Shown: one piece after another, positions 31,931 through 43,290 of the stretch
Layout of the letters: each line of letters starts with the position of its first letter
Numbering within the stretch: the stretch's first letter is position 1
Source: Basidiobolus meristosporus CBS 931.73
Lineage: Eukaryota > Basidiobolomycota > Basidiobolomycetes > Basidiobolales > Basidiobolaceae
Assembly (NCBI GenBank): GCA_002104905.1
Contig: MCFE01000666.1
Span: forward strand, 1 to 48,370
Direction: 5' to 3'
Length of the DNA: 48,370 nt
The notes under the pieces: generated by a model
Seen by the model: the letters and a program-made list of their open reading frames with translations, nothing else
What the model was told of the DNA's origin: nothing
Database searches by the model: none
Translations under genes and position numbers: made by a program

Positions 31931-33127
31931 TGTCATGATCACATGAGATCCTTGCACTTTCATAATCCAACCAAATCAAGTTGGTGAAGAAATCCCAGTT
32001 CCTTCCAGAAAGCTTTACTACATTCTAGTGTTTTGGAAAGCTCCAACCTTACAAAAAACTTCAAACTTAAAATTCATCTGATTTTCTGCTGGTATTCAGC
32101 TGGTATTCTAATGACATTTTGCCTGTATTCAGCTGGTGTTTCTAGTTCAAAATTTCAAATGAAAATTTTGATCAAAGTAATGGGCACCTAATTACTAAAT
32201 TTGATATGGATGGAAGTTAGCCTAGTCTCCTCCCAGAGAGCTTGGTTACTTGCCTGCTCATAAGCTAACAGAGATATTGAGAGTTGTTAGTATTGAGAAA
32301 CTTGGAATTCAGCTGATATCATGATGGAATTTCACTAGCCTTTTCTTAATATTTTTTCTTAGGGCAAGCCAATATTACACAATAGATCATTTTATGGAAG
32401 CTTTCCTTTGGAGTTTATGTAGCTTATATCATATATGGTAAGTATATATTGCATAACCTAGTCACATTACTAGCTGCCCCTTGACATATCCTCATATGAT
32501 GTTCTAATCTGTTTTTTAGTATATTTCTATCTTGGCACAGTTTCTGTGCCTTACCTCAGAGCCCTATCAGTATTAGCTAATATCTCTTGGCATTCATACT
32601 GCCAAAAAGTATATATAGTTCTATCCCCCTTACATATCCCTCAGTCTGATAAGCACAGGTCTTGAATAAGAAGTCCTGCCTTGAAAATCTGCCTTGCCTT
32701 GTTAATCCACACATAAGTCCTTTCCTGGTCCTGCCCTGCCTAGCTCTACTCTCCTGCATTATGTCTATTCATAATGGATTTATCACACTGCTCTTGACTT
32801 ACCTGTTGATCTCTACTTTCTACCCATAGTTCTTGAGAAGAACATTTAAAGGAATACCTAGAGTAGATATCACCTTGAATCTTTTCCTAGTCTTGTCCTC
32901 TAAAGGCAGAGGTACTTTATCTTTGTAAAATAATTGGCCAAAGCTGCATCCACTTCATTACCCTGCTGGTGTAGTTTACAGTTGTTACAGTATTGGAGGC
33001 TTTGATCTAATACTATATCAAAGGACATTGAAGGCAGTACCTTCTGAAATAATGCCAACTTATTTAAAGTTGGGGATTGTGGCTCTATATATGTATTCTT
33101 GACAAGCAAGTAGCTTTATAAGCCACA
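31931..33127 (+). repeat. Putative 5' LTR of another Gypsy-type element
   Basis: This 1.2-kb non-coding stretch begins TGTCATGATCACATG exactly where M2 is cut and is followed, after a short leader, by a gag-like start. A TATATATAG box lies at 32609-32618. TGGTAG at 33136 could be the first part of a tRNA primer site. The right edge (AAGCCACA) is chosen only because it ends in CA. No second copy is in the window to prove the boundaries. Small open frames such as 32577-32759 look accidental. Confidence 0.4.
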
Positions 33128-33195
33128 TATTATCTGGTAGTATTCAGTATTCCCAAACAAGCTCAAGAAACCTCTCCACCTCCTGCTATCCCAAC

Positions 33196-33336
33196 ATGTC
33201 CAGTCCAGAGCACAACCTTGCAAGCCTCATGGCTGCCTTTGCCCAGCTGCAACATGACAATGCAGATCTCAGAAGCTCTGTTGCACAGCTTCAGAGCCAA
33301 ATTACTCAACAGCCTCCCTATGAAAAATTATTGTGA
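33196..33336 (+). pseudogene. Gypsy gag N-terminus fragment
   Basis: 46 codons from an ATG: MSSPEHNLASLMAAFAQLQ followed by a second heptad-like stretch with VAQLQSQI. This is the usual start of fungal Gypsy gag proteins: a short helical, Q/L-rich segment before the main capsid domain. The frame ends at TGA 33334-33336, where composition changes and another sequence (TGTGATGCTCC at 33332) begins, so the rest has been displaced or deleted. Confidence 0.55.
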
Positions 33337-34299
33337 TGCTCCTGTCAAATGGCCATCACAAATTTAGTCCTGTGACTAAGAGGTACCAATCCCATCAGGA
33401 CACTATGCAAAGACCATAAAAGAATAATTGCACCCCAGATATCACAAAAAACTTGGTAAAATTTTATCATCACTACAGTACAAAAGTGGCTTTTGATTGG
33501 TTCTCTGCCAACTTTTGCACTTTCCAATCCTGGACATTCTATCACCTTCTATTTTTGTGTGTATTGATTGGCTATTGCCTCTTTCTCACGCTCCTTACTA
33601 CCTGACCCAGTCATTTCTCTTACTTTTCATGCATACAAATTGATTTATTTCCATTGAAACTTCAGTTGTACCTCATTTGCCAATTGTATTAACCTATACA
33701 AGTCCCTATGCCCCACACCAACATTGAGCCCAACCCCACACTCAACAGGTAACACCATTAAGATCCGCTACTCAATTAGTATTTCTGCTGTAATGCTCTG
33801 TTTCCATGACTATGGTGGGAACCCTGCAGCTTTATGCCACTGTTCATTCACTGGTTCCCATATACCCTGGCATTCAGTAGGCACTGCAAGGTCAAGCACC
33901 TCATCTGCCAGTCTTTGCAATAAACCCTAGCAATATTCAAGTGCATTTTCCTGAGCACTGCTCTTGAAGAAGTGCTGCAACCTCTTGGCGTGTCTACTAA
34001 TGCTCTAAAGTTCCACTGAAGGCATTGTGATAACCTTTTGAGTACTTGACACCAATAGTTTTCTGTCTGTGGGATCTCCACTCTGTCAAGAATGGAGGAC
34101 ATGGAAGCTGTGATAGACAAACTGCCTTTCACTGCAAACTCATCTACCTTGCTGGAGTGTAGCTCAACTGGCTGTGCTTCTAACACTTATGAAAATAGCT
34201 GTTTTCTTGTTGGTAATTCTTCTTTGCAATGATGGGAGTCAGCATGTACCAGGCTTGCAGCATTAATTGGCAAGAACTACAGCATTTTTCTTCTGCTTC
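33337..34299. other. Unassigned stretch, possibly another LTR
   Basis: No recognised gene. Three ATTGG (inverted CCAAT) words near 33496-33580 and a TGTGATGC start at 33332 hint at a promoter-bearing LTR. The longest open frame, 112 codons on the minus strand (33848-34186), has no family resemblance I can name, with two cysteines and a central WNFRALVDTPRGCS. It may be a scrap of a gene or chance. The right edge is fixed by the Gypsy LTR at 34300. Confidence 0.4.
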
Positions 34300-35554
34300 T
34301 GTTGTGCTGTATTAAGATTAGTTTGGGGCTTGTTCTACAATGTAGAGGCTAATCAACAATAAACAACAACTTCCAGTATGCTAATACTGAAATAGCTTAT
34401 TGGGAGTTTGATATACCAATAAAAGATATAACTTTCACTAATTTCCTCAATCTTAAGCTCAAAATATACTGTAGGCAATGTTTATCACTTCTGCAGCAGT
34501 GTTCTGACCTTTGGTCAACTAATGGGCTAATTTACTTTTATAGTGACTTTTCCTTATTTGGAAGTCACTTTCCATTCTGAGAAAATATCTCCTAATATGA
34601 AAATTCTGAGCTCCCCTTTTACCTAAAGGGGTGTGCTTCTAGAAGTCTCCAAGGGGGTCTTTAGACCTAAAGGGGTATCTAAAGGGGTGTCTTTAGAGTA
34701 AAGGGGCTTCTTGTAGTGGTCTCTAAAGTGGACTTTACACTAATGGGGTGCCTAAAGGGGCTTCTTTAGAGTAAAGGAGTTTCTTAAAGGGGTCTCTGAA
34801 GGGGTCTTTAGACTAAGGGGAGTCTAAAGGGGTGTCTAAAGGGGTGTCTCTAGAGTAAAAGGGCTTCTTAGAGGGGACTTTTCCAACAGAAAAGTGGTAG
34901 TTTCTTGTAGAACTTAGATTGAATTCTTGTGAACTTTGCAGTCTCTTTACTTATGTAGTACCAATCAAAGTCAGAATACTCAACAGTGCAAGTGATGCAG
35001 GAGAAGTCTTGTAACCTTTAAACTTGTAATTGTAGTGTGGAGATTCTGGAAAGAGAGGCTCTCTGTTTATTTTTCAGCTGGGGAAGTCATATATATGAAA
35101 ATTTTGAAGGATCAAAGTTTTTGGGCGATTGCGCAAGCAATACACGTGATACAAAGCTTAAATGCTGTAGTGGCGCAGATCAGATGTAGGCACAGCACCT
35201 GTGAGAAATTCACGTGATATTATTGGCTGGTTCAGAAGTTACACGCAATCAAAGTCACCATAGTAATCTTAGCAATAAGGCATAGTATATACAATAATTG
35301 GACTCTTTTGGTCATAACTCCTTAAGTACTGCTTCAAATGAGCTGTAATCTGAAACATGTGTTGGCTATTATGTGCTCTGTATGACATAGTATTCTTGGG
35401 TGGATTGCTTGTCAGGGTCTGGAGCATTTGTTCTTCAAAGTTGGAAATTCTTGATCTTTGACTTGTGTGTTACAATAGCAAAAAGCACAATAAAGCAATG
35501 CGTGCAATATTGGTTTAGAGATATTGTAGTAATGGAATACTTTCCATTACCACA
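34300..35554 (-). repeat. 3' LTR of Gypsy element G1 (1,255 bp)
   Basis: TGTTGTGCTGTATTAAG to CCATTACCACA. The right edge is followed by AGTCTCCCCTAACT, whose reverse complement AGTTAGGGGAGACT is a good polypurine tract, then the integrase end. This fixes orientation. The copy has drifted more than copies A and B. Confidence 0.9.
34613..34876. repeat. AAAGGGG motif array in Gypsy LTR of G1
   Basis: About eight exact AAAGGGG words with several one-base variants (AATGGGG, AAAGGAG, GAAGGGG, AAAAGGG), in the same place as in copies A and B. The array is decaying along with the rest of this copy. Confidence 0.75.
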
Positions 35555-35562
35555 AGTCTCCC

Positions 35563-36528
35563 CTAACTTTGAGAAATAATGCCCTCATTATTACTTCTGA
35601 TGTGGAACTTCTTCAATCTGTTACCAGGTTGTATCTGTGCAAGTGGTGTACCATCTAGTTCTGCTAGTTTGTAAGATCCATTTTTGCTTGCATGTATGAT
35701 CTTGTAGGGACCTTGCCATTGCATATCCAGCTTGGATGCCTTGTTTCTTTGGCTTTTTGTGTTGTGAAGTAGAGACAACTCACCTACTTCTAACAATGTT
35801 TTTCTTAGGCATTTTTGAGCATGACAGTAATCCTTGCCAGCCATTCTGGATTTCTTCAGGTTTTCTATTGCATTCTGTTGCAGAGTGTGTGCTTGTTGAA
35901 TCTGTTGTACTCTTGCTAGCAATAGCTCTGATGTTGTCCTGGTTGGTTTCCATGGGAGGGTAAGCCAATTCTCAAGAGATATGTCTATTGGCAAAACAGC
36001 TTCATGTCCATATATTAAAAAAAATGGTGTATACCCTGTATTTCTTTCAACCGTAACTCTATCAGCCCAAATTGCTGCATGAAAGTTATTTGCCCATTTG
36101 TTGGGTTCTTTATAGCTAAGCTTTGCTAATGTGTTTGCAAAAGCAGAATGTCCACGTTCAACTGGTGAATATGCTTATGAGTGATATGGTGTAGTATGTA
36201 TAAGCTTGGTTCCATGCTTTGTTGCTAGTGCTTGTATTTCATAAGATCCACATTCTCCATTGTCTGCAATAAGGGTGCCAACTGAACCATGTCTGAGATA
36301 TACATCTTCTTTGAGAAATCTTGCTACTGCTTTTGCATTGGCTTGTTTCAGCATTCTAGCCTCTATCCAACCAGTAAAGTTATCACAAGAGTCCACCACA
36401 TACTTATACCCAGCTGTTGCCCTTAGTAAATGTATAATATCTATATGTGCAATTTGCCAAGCATATGATGTGTATATACTGTGAAGTGGTTCATGCATCT
36501 TTTGGTTGTCTCTTCTTTGACATGGAAT
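35563..36528 (-). pseudogene. Gypsy integrase, core and C-terminal part
   Basis: Minus strand: CQRRDNQKMHEPLHSI (end of the zinc finger), first catalytic D in VVDSCDNFTGW, second in LIADNGE, TTPYHS, then a TAA at 36175-36177, and in the same frame AYSPVERGHS with the catalytic E. The C-terminal chromo-like/beta-barrel region (WQGPYKIIHASKNGSYKLAELDG) ends at 35563. Apart from the single in-frame stop the frame is open, so this gene is in better shape than the RT. The zinc-finger half lies at 37263-37560 beyond the foldback insertion. Confidence 0.88.
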
Positions 36529-37262
36529 AGACTGCTTCCGTTGGATAGTGCCACATTGAGCCATGTGTGCCAAATGATGCCATAGTGTGCCAGAGAGGTC
36601 AAGTGAGCCTATACTTGGCCACCAAGTGTGAAACAAAGCTCTGCATCTTCATGTAAAGCAGCCCCTGTGTTTCACCCATTGCGCAGGAGAAAATCCATTT
36701 TTTGACCTTTTGTTGTGGATCAATGTAGCTCAGGATGTGTAAGAGCACAGGAGAACTGAAGATATGCATCTGGTACTCAATACCCATGGCACTCTGAGTC
36801 TAGCTCCTGTAGCTTGTATCATGTCACAAAAATGAACGGCACTATCTTGGTCCACTGGTACTATCTGGCACTATATTTAAATATTAGCCCTAAAGTAAGA
36901 TCTATACAAAGCACTTATAGTGCCAGATAGTACCAGTGGACCAAGATAGTGCCATTCATTTTTGTGACATGATACAAGCTGCAGGAGCTAGATTCAGAGT
37001 GCCATGGGTATTGAGTACCAGATGCATATCTTCAATCTGCTTGTGCTTTAACACATCCTGCACAACATTGATCCAAAAAAAAAGGTCAAAAAATGGATTT
37101 TCTCTAACACACTGGGTGAAACACAGCGGCTGCTTTGCATGAAGATGCAGAGCTATGTTTCACACTCTGTGGCCAGGTAGAGGCTCAATTGGCCTCTCTG
37201 GCACACTATGGCATCACTTGGCACTCATGGCTCAATGTGGCACTATCCAACAAAACAAGTCT
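36529..37262. mobile_element. Foldback MITE with Harbinger-like ends
   Basis: A near-perfect 734-bp hairpin: two 347-bp arms (36529-36875 and 36916-37262) around a 40-bp loop. Inner arm parts are about 97% alike, outer parts about 90%. The tips (AGACTGCTTCCGTTGGATAG and, from the right, AGACTTGTTTTGTTGGATAG) match Harbinger ends, and TGGCACTAT words recur inside. Flanking triplets AAT and ATT are the likely 3-bp duplication, one base mutated. It has no genes and would depend on Harbinger transposase. Confidence 0.88.
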
Positions 37263-37560
37263 ATTACATGATTTCACATATTCTTTTGTGTTGGTGTACA
37301 GTGTTGGCCAAAAATACCGGAAGGAGATTTTTGCATATGTTGATGTAATTCCCTTATGACCTCCTGATTCAGATTCATGCAATTCTAGAATGATCTTCTC
37401 TTGATCATGCCTGTTATGTATATACTGTCAAGGAACTCCATGTTTGCTTTTTCTGAAAAGTGTGCCATCATGCAGTATAAGCTTCAGAGCCTTCTTGTTA
37501 AAATTTGTCCGTTGATTTGTTGGAATATCAGCAGGAACTTTGAGTGATGTAAGAAATTCC
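37263..37560 (-). pseudogene. Gypsy integrase zinc-finger segment
   Basis: Minus-strand translation reads ILELHESESGGHKGITSTY, then YFWPTLYTNTKEYVKSC. The two histidines and first cysteine belong to the HHCC domain; the second cysteine (CQRRD) lies at the far side of the foldback element. Toward 37560 the sequence connects to the RNase H end with loss of frame. Confidence 0.82.
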
Positions 37561-37585
37561 TTGATTTGCTGATAATTGCTTTGTA

Positions 37586-38419
37586 TCATATGTCTGAATG
37601 AGAATCCAAGACTAGTGTTTCAAGAAACTCATCAATCTCATCATCATCAGTTGAGTATGGTGAATTTGGTTGCTTTCTAGATAAGGCATCAGGTCCTTTG
37701 TGATTGGCTCCTGGCATGTGTTGCAGCGTAAAGTCAAAGATCTGCATATATGATATCCACTGTGCTAGAATAGGATCAGGCAAAAGCTCCAACTTATTCA
37801 GCATTCCTAATAATGGCTTGGCATCAACCTCCAGTGTGAAGTGTACTCTTAATAAGTATGGCTTTAGCTTTTTGAGTACATAGAGTACTCCCAGTGCTTC
37901 TTTCTTGATAAATGGATAGTTAAGCTCATTCCCTTTGAATAGTCTACTGAGATATTTGCAAGGTTGTTGATGATGATCTTTTGAAGCCTGAATCATTATT
38001 CCACCAACCCCAATTCCAGAGCTATCAACTGATACAATGATTGGTTGTGAATCAATAACACTGTAGTCTATAGCTACTAAGACAGGTAGCTTTGATAATG
38101 ACTCAAGCAATGTAAACATAGCATTTGCCTGTTCTTTGTGCCATTCAAATTTCTGGTTTTTCTGTAATAACTGCATTGGAGGCTTAGCTATTTGAGCATA
38201 CTTCTTGATCCAGATTCTGAATAGACCAGTAAGTCCTAATAATTGTCTGACTTGATGAATATTCCTTGGTGCCTTCCAATTTAGTGCCAATGAAAGTTTT
38301 GCAGGATCAGGCAATCTCCCTTTCTCAGTAACAAGTTCACCTAGAATGATTGCTTTGTTGTAGCCAAACTTACATTTGGCTCCAGATATAGTCAGACCAG
38401 AAGCCTGAAGTTTCTTCAT
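37586..38419 (-). pseudogene. Gypsy RT connection and RNase H
   Basis: 277 open codons on the minus strand. The RT thumb/connection (SGLTISGAKCKFG, ILGELVTEKGRLPDPAKL, VRQLLGLTGLFR) is followed by RNase H with VSVDSSGIGVGG (catalytic D), KKEALGVLYVLKKLKPYLL (E), LEVDAKPLLG (D) and GANHKGPDALSRK (D). All four metal-binding acids of RNase H appear kept. It is separated from the RT palm by frameshifts around 38420-38460, so it belongs to a broken pol gene. Confidence 0.9.
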
Positions 38420-38459
38420 GACCTTTTAACAGTGCATATGGGATCATAAACATATCTTC

Positions 38460-39586
38460 TTACTTGAGTAAGACATGCAATGTATCTTTTTCTCTGTACT
38501 TATTCTTAACTGCAATGTCATCAAGAAATGGTTGGCTTATTTCAGGGAAACAGTCATCCAAAACTTGAATCATTGCACATTGATAATTCTGGACAGAGTT
38601 AGTCCATCCTTGAGGAATTCTTGTCATCCCTATGAGTCCTATTGGTATATCCATAGCGGTGAAATCTCTTGAGGTAGCATCCAGAAGTATTTAGCCATAT
38701 CCTGAATAAAGATCAAATGTTGTAATCAGAGGATATCCAGTAAATGACTCAATATACTCATGTTGTATGGGTGGTTGCATAGCATCTTTGATAGTGACCT
38801 TATTCAAATGCTGTATGTCTTGAATAAACGTAGACTTCCATTTTTCTTCAACAGTATAAACCAGGGATTGAAATAAGGTCCATAGCTATATTCAATGACT
38901 CCACTTTGAAATCTTGACTGTAGCATTTCAATTACTTTGTTCAGTAATCTTGAGGGAATAGGATATGATCTCAGTGCCCATGGTGTATGTTCAACAGTAT
39001 GGATCTTAACTGGTGGAAATAGCTCTATGAATAAATGTCCTCTTTGTGCATCATTAAATGCAAAGACATTGTCATAGCATTGTAGCATAGTCAAAAAGAG
39101 ACATTTCTCCTCAGTGGAAAGAGTAGTCCCAATAGCCAACTCCTTGAGCTTCTCTTCTGTGAGTCTGATTTTGTCATATTTGTGCAAAGGCTCCATTTGA
39201 GGATTGTTGTGGGCAGATGGTGAGATTCCAGTAGATACTGGCTTTGCTTTCAATGCAACTGGCTTATACTTGGTATTTGTCTTACTTGTTGTAGATGGAT
39301 TGAAGTGTTGATCATAAAACAAAATATCCTTATGAACCTGTATGTCTTGTGCTGGAATGGAGTCTGCATTTCTTGGATTATTCTCTTCTGCTGCACAAAA
39401 GGTTGCCCTTCTTTTTTGATTGTCAGATGTGATTGTCAGCCATAAGCTTCCATCAGGTCTGTTATCAGATTGTAGAAGAGATTTTCACTCATATGGTTGT
39501 CCCAACAATACCTCAAAAGTGGGTCCATTGGCAACAATGAAAAAGGGAGAAGTAACCCTCATTCCTCCAATTTCAACTGAGTAGTG
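38460..39586 (-). pseudogene. Gypsy RT palm and protease end
   Basis: Minus strand. The protease C-terminus near 39480-39586 (FFIVANGPTFEVLLGQPYE, ending the flap/dimer region) is followed by a linker, the 172-codon stretch at 38804-39322 leading into RT (GVIEYSYGPYFNPWFILLKKNG), a decayed TTFDLYSGYG motif with a stop at about 38690, and FLDDIAVK for the YVDD box (38460-38654). Several frame changes. At 39586 the gene is interrupted by Copia fragments. Confidence 0.85.
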
Positions 39587-40470
39587 TCAGGCCCTGATGG
39601 AAAATCAAACTTAGGACAGAGGCAAATTACCAATCAACCAAAAATAAATTGGATGCATATAGGTCTTAAAGACAACACACAATGCCAATGGTACAATTGA
39701 AAGATATAAAGAAAGACTTGGGGACAACTAATACTCTCAAACAAAAGGACTGGTCTACACTGAGAACTTTGCACCAGTAGCCAAGTTTAATTCCATCAGA
39801 ATAATATTGGCTAATGCAGTCAAGTATAAAAATTCAATACATCAAGTGGATGTAAAAGCTGATTTTTGAGCGGGAAACTTTACAACATTCACATGGACTA
39901 GCCTAATGGGTTAACTACTAATATGCAGGTATATTTACCAGATAATTAGCTTGAGATTAGTCTGAACATCTAAGGTCAAAATTAGGACCAGTCAGTGTTA
40001 ACATTTAGTCAAGTGGGAGTGTTGTAAAAGTTTGCAATTTCACCTTAATACTCACCTACCTGAGTCAGCTAGATCATCACCTACAAGCTCAAGAGAATAA
40101 TGAGCAATTCCATGTTGATATTTATTTGGAATATGAGAATTCCCAGAGTTGTCTAAACAGCTTCAGGATTTGCACACATATTTTGAGGCCTTCCTAAGCC
40201 TATTTTATGTTCTTTATATACTAAGACCATGTAAGGAAATAAATACTACTCTCACATTCATTAATCATTAAGTGAATACAACATAATGAACTTGTTTTCC
40301 AAATCAATTATAATATCTCCAAAACTCCAATAATATGGGGTACCTGATGCTTTTGTAAAATAAACCAAGTAAATCCTGACAAGTAATTTATTCAGAAAGC
40401 TCTAAGACTTGAAGCTAAGTATCTAGTAACTAAGATAGGTGAGTATTTAGGTGCAATTCAAATTTGTTCA
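39587..40470. mobile_element. Rearranged Copia fragments inside Gypsy G1
   Basis: A plus-strand piece of Copia RT (39588-39870; the VAKFNSIR and IHQVDVK regions, frameshifted) jumps by a large deletion to the pol C-terminus (from about 39930) and a plus-oriented LTR (40020 to about 40328) with the expected GAGTGGGAG-like tract (AAGTGGGAG) before it. A minus-oriented LTR piece follows (about 40329-40470). The two LTR parts meet head to head. All are strongly diverged, so this is an old, scrambled copy. Confidence 0.8.
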
Positions 40471-40799
40471 TCATAATCTACTACTCCTACTGGTATTCCT
40501 CGTAAGGAATAATGCAAGACCACTATGACCTCTTGAACATTAGCATCAGCAAGTGGGCACACTTGTGGCCATTGGAATACTTCTACCACCTTCCCTGACA
40601 AAAATAAACTACCCCAACAGGTGGATCCAATCTGGATTAGCTGTTGGGACCCTACAATGAGGCTGTTTTGATGCCAGCATCTTGAAATTCTTGACACTCA
40701 TTGCAATTCCAAGGTGGATTGGGATGAGGTTTTATGGCTCTTACTGGCAAATATAGCAATAGGTAAGACAGCAATTAAGTGGTCTTATGGCATGGTTCA
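40471..40799 (-). pseudogene. Gypsy protease N-terminal segment of G1
   Basis: Minus-strand PLADANVQEVIVVLHYSLRGIPVGVVDYDEQI joins conceptually to VEIGGMRVTSPFFIVANG beyond the Copia insert, giving a retroviral-type protease fold order. Upstream (40600-40799) only weak traces of the active-site region and gag tail can be read. It ends at the Harbinger copy 2 edge. Confidence 0.7.
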
Positions 40800-40970
40800 A
40801 GACAGTCATGTTTTGTAGGATAGTACCACATAGTGCCAGTTTGATCTAGCACTCTGAAGCACTATCTGGAACTATAATTCCCAACATCATCCCAGTGGTG
40901 GGATACAGTTACTGGTAACTTTACTCAATCATACTTATATTAATAGAGAGTAGTGCTTTTCTTGATTCAT

Positions 40971-41852
40971 TTACTGTTCATCATGCTCCACACACATTTC
41001 TCTCCATGGATGTCTTGCTGTATGAATATATTGTGTATTGATAGGTATCTTGACTATCTCACCTATTCTGCTGTTTTCTCCCATACATGACTTTCCTCTG
41101 GATTGACCTGCCAATATGCTGAAACTCTTCAGATATCCAAATGTATGCTCTACTCTCACTCTGAGATGATTAAATATCTCATTGTAGAGCTACTGCTTCC
41201 TGCTAAGTACACCATTCCTTGGCTTCCTATAAGCTGTAATACATCTCATCTCTGACAATCCTCTCCTATATAAGCTAAGTCTGCCATACATTTCTCCCCT
41301 CTACTGAATACAGGATGCTTCTCTACCCAGTGTGCTTTGTCATGCCTACTTCTAGCAAACAGACCACTGACCAGATGATGTTACACACAATGTTGGACAG
41401 TGCTTGAAACTTCACACAATGTGCCTTGTACTTGCCAGAATAAAAGTGCTTCTGCCCTATAGAAGGCCTAATAATCCTGACTGGGAAGGCATCCAAAATA
41501 CTCTTGATATGAAGCCTGTTGCTGAACACTCTAGATATGGAAGTCTATTGGAGCTTCTGAGCCTAGTATTCCACACTTGCTCCAAGTCATTCATACCCTG
41601 TGCAAGGTGGTTCTCCATAGTTGTCAACTGCAAATGAAAGCTTCTAGAACTTTTATTGCCATCGATGGTGGGATGAAACCTTGTAGGGCAATAGTACTTG
41701 TAATAGCAGAAAAGCTTAACAAGTATTCTCCTTGTGTAGATTGGGGTAGATGGTCCACAGTATTTGCTATAGTTCTCCTCTAATGTGTCAAAAGCCAATC
41801 CAGTGGTAGTTATGGGATTGATGAAAAAAGACCATTGAGATGAGTAAGGCAT
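40971..41852 (-). pseudogene. Harbinger copy 2 transposase
   Basis: Starts MPYSSQWSFFINPITTTG at 41852. Motifs correspond to copy 1: ILDAFPVRIIRP (first D), YSGKYKAHCVKFQ, a damaged HD motif near 41323-41345, MADLAYI-like sequence near 41280, and VRVEHTFGYLKSFSILAG (E, 41159 end). Frameshifts and stops separate at least three pieces. It supplies sense codons at the three positions where copy 1 has stops. Confidence 0.87.
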
Positions 41853-42159
41853 ATTGTAATTGGTGGGTGATTGGGCTGAGGTGATCTGAACTGATTTAGC
41901 AAAATTAGCTTTATTGATCTGATTTTCTATGTCTTATGATTAAATCTTGATCAATTGCCATACATTCCATCAATAATTTGCAACAGTCATCCTCAAATAA
42001 TAATTTGGTGATCTTATTGATCATTTACTTGCAAGGCTACAATAAAATAGGAAACTGCAATTGATGTGATCTAACCCAGGTCAATGCAAACCAAGATGCA
42101 TCAAGCATAATATATGGAGAATTCAAGAATCATTATAGATTTTGAACATTTTCATAAAA

Positions 42160-43290
42160 GACCAGTTCAATGCCAATTTACTACTGTATAAGTATCCAAT
42201 TCTCTGCCAAAGGTCCCTATACCAAGTTTCAACTCATTTTTAGTACAACCAAGACAAAACCCATCCCCATGCTGACAAGCGCAGTGTTGACCAGAAAAGT
42301 TGATGTTGGATCCATTTGAGTTCTTGCCAAATGACTTTAGTATGGCCCAAGCTTCCAAAATGAGCCTTCATACAGATATTTGGATACTGCTCATTAATCT
42401 AGTGGAACTAGATACATCAGTGAGTCAACAGAGATGAAAGAATTTGAGTAGAAGGCTGTGACATGAGTTCTGCATCAAGATGCCAGCATATGTAAGTTGG
42501 AAGGTATATAACAAGACAAGCATAGATATCAAGAATGAGCTGAGAGTGAGGGGATTTGATGAGGAAGCCATGTGGGAACAATATCTTGCGTAATTTGCAC
42601 ATAATGGGCTGGACGCATCTGTTTGTGCCTCAACATTAGATACCAAAGAGATTTCAAATGAGTTTTTGCATCAAATGACTAATATACTACGTGATACATT
42701 TATAGAGCTAAGTGACTTCTGAGAGCAATATACACAGGACTCATATAGGCAACAGTTCCAAAGTATTATACAGAGGGTAAGTGAATACCATGAGGAATCC
42801 AAAGGTGAGCATCAAGAGGAAGAACACAGACCGTTAGCAACAGCATCCAGAACATACCATCATGACTGGCTGGATTCCTTACCTCACAGTCCAAACTACT
42901 CCAACACCCTTTACAAAGCACCCCACATTGAGTCACAACACATTGGGTTAGGACCTATGCTGAAAAGCAAAACCTCCAGAACTTGCCAAACTGCTCATTT
43001 AGACACAAGTCCATTGGAGCAGGCCAAGTTGTGCCAATAGGTTGTATCACATCAGTCAAGTTGCACCTTGTCAGCATGTGGCACTTAGGCAGGTTTAGTA
43101 GCATTATCTGGAGCAATTTAGCTCAGCCAAGCTGTAGCATTGCACTCATCATCTAGGATGCAAAACACAAACTACAAATACACAAGTTGCCAATTTCATA
43201 GTCAACAAAGAAGTAGTTCAGGTGGGCAAAGTGAATCACTACCAAATTCCTTAGTAGTAATCCATGTGAGAAATAAACCTAGGAGAAGAT
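42160..43290 (+). pseudogene. Harbinger copy 2, second ORF remnant
   Basis: The plus strand is homologous by position and words to the second ORF of copy 1 (for example the ATGACTAATATACTACGTGA region at 42675, matching the NVLRDI part of copy 1, and the HLDTSPLEQ part near 43000). No open frame of useful length remains. It confirms that the divergent two-gene layout is ancestral in this family. Confidence 0.7.

Larger units (their letters stand above)
34300..40799 (-). mobile_element. Ty3/Gypsy element G1, decayed, 5' end missing
   Basis: Minus-strand element with its 3' LTR at the left (34300-35554), then integrase, RNase H, RT and protease going right, the Gypsy order. It is interrupted by a foldback element (36529-37262) and by Copia pieces (39587-40470). 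It is lost at about 40800 where Harbinger copy 2 begins. Most of gag and the 5' LTR are not visible. It is the coding parent of the solo LTRs at 8670 and 27292. Confidence 0.9.

Noticed and set aside
36260-37359. Plus-strand open frames across the foldback element and integrase (60-74 codons).
   Set aside because: They are antisense or palindrome-derived and have no domain support.
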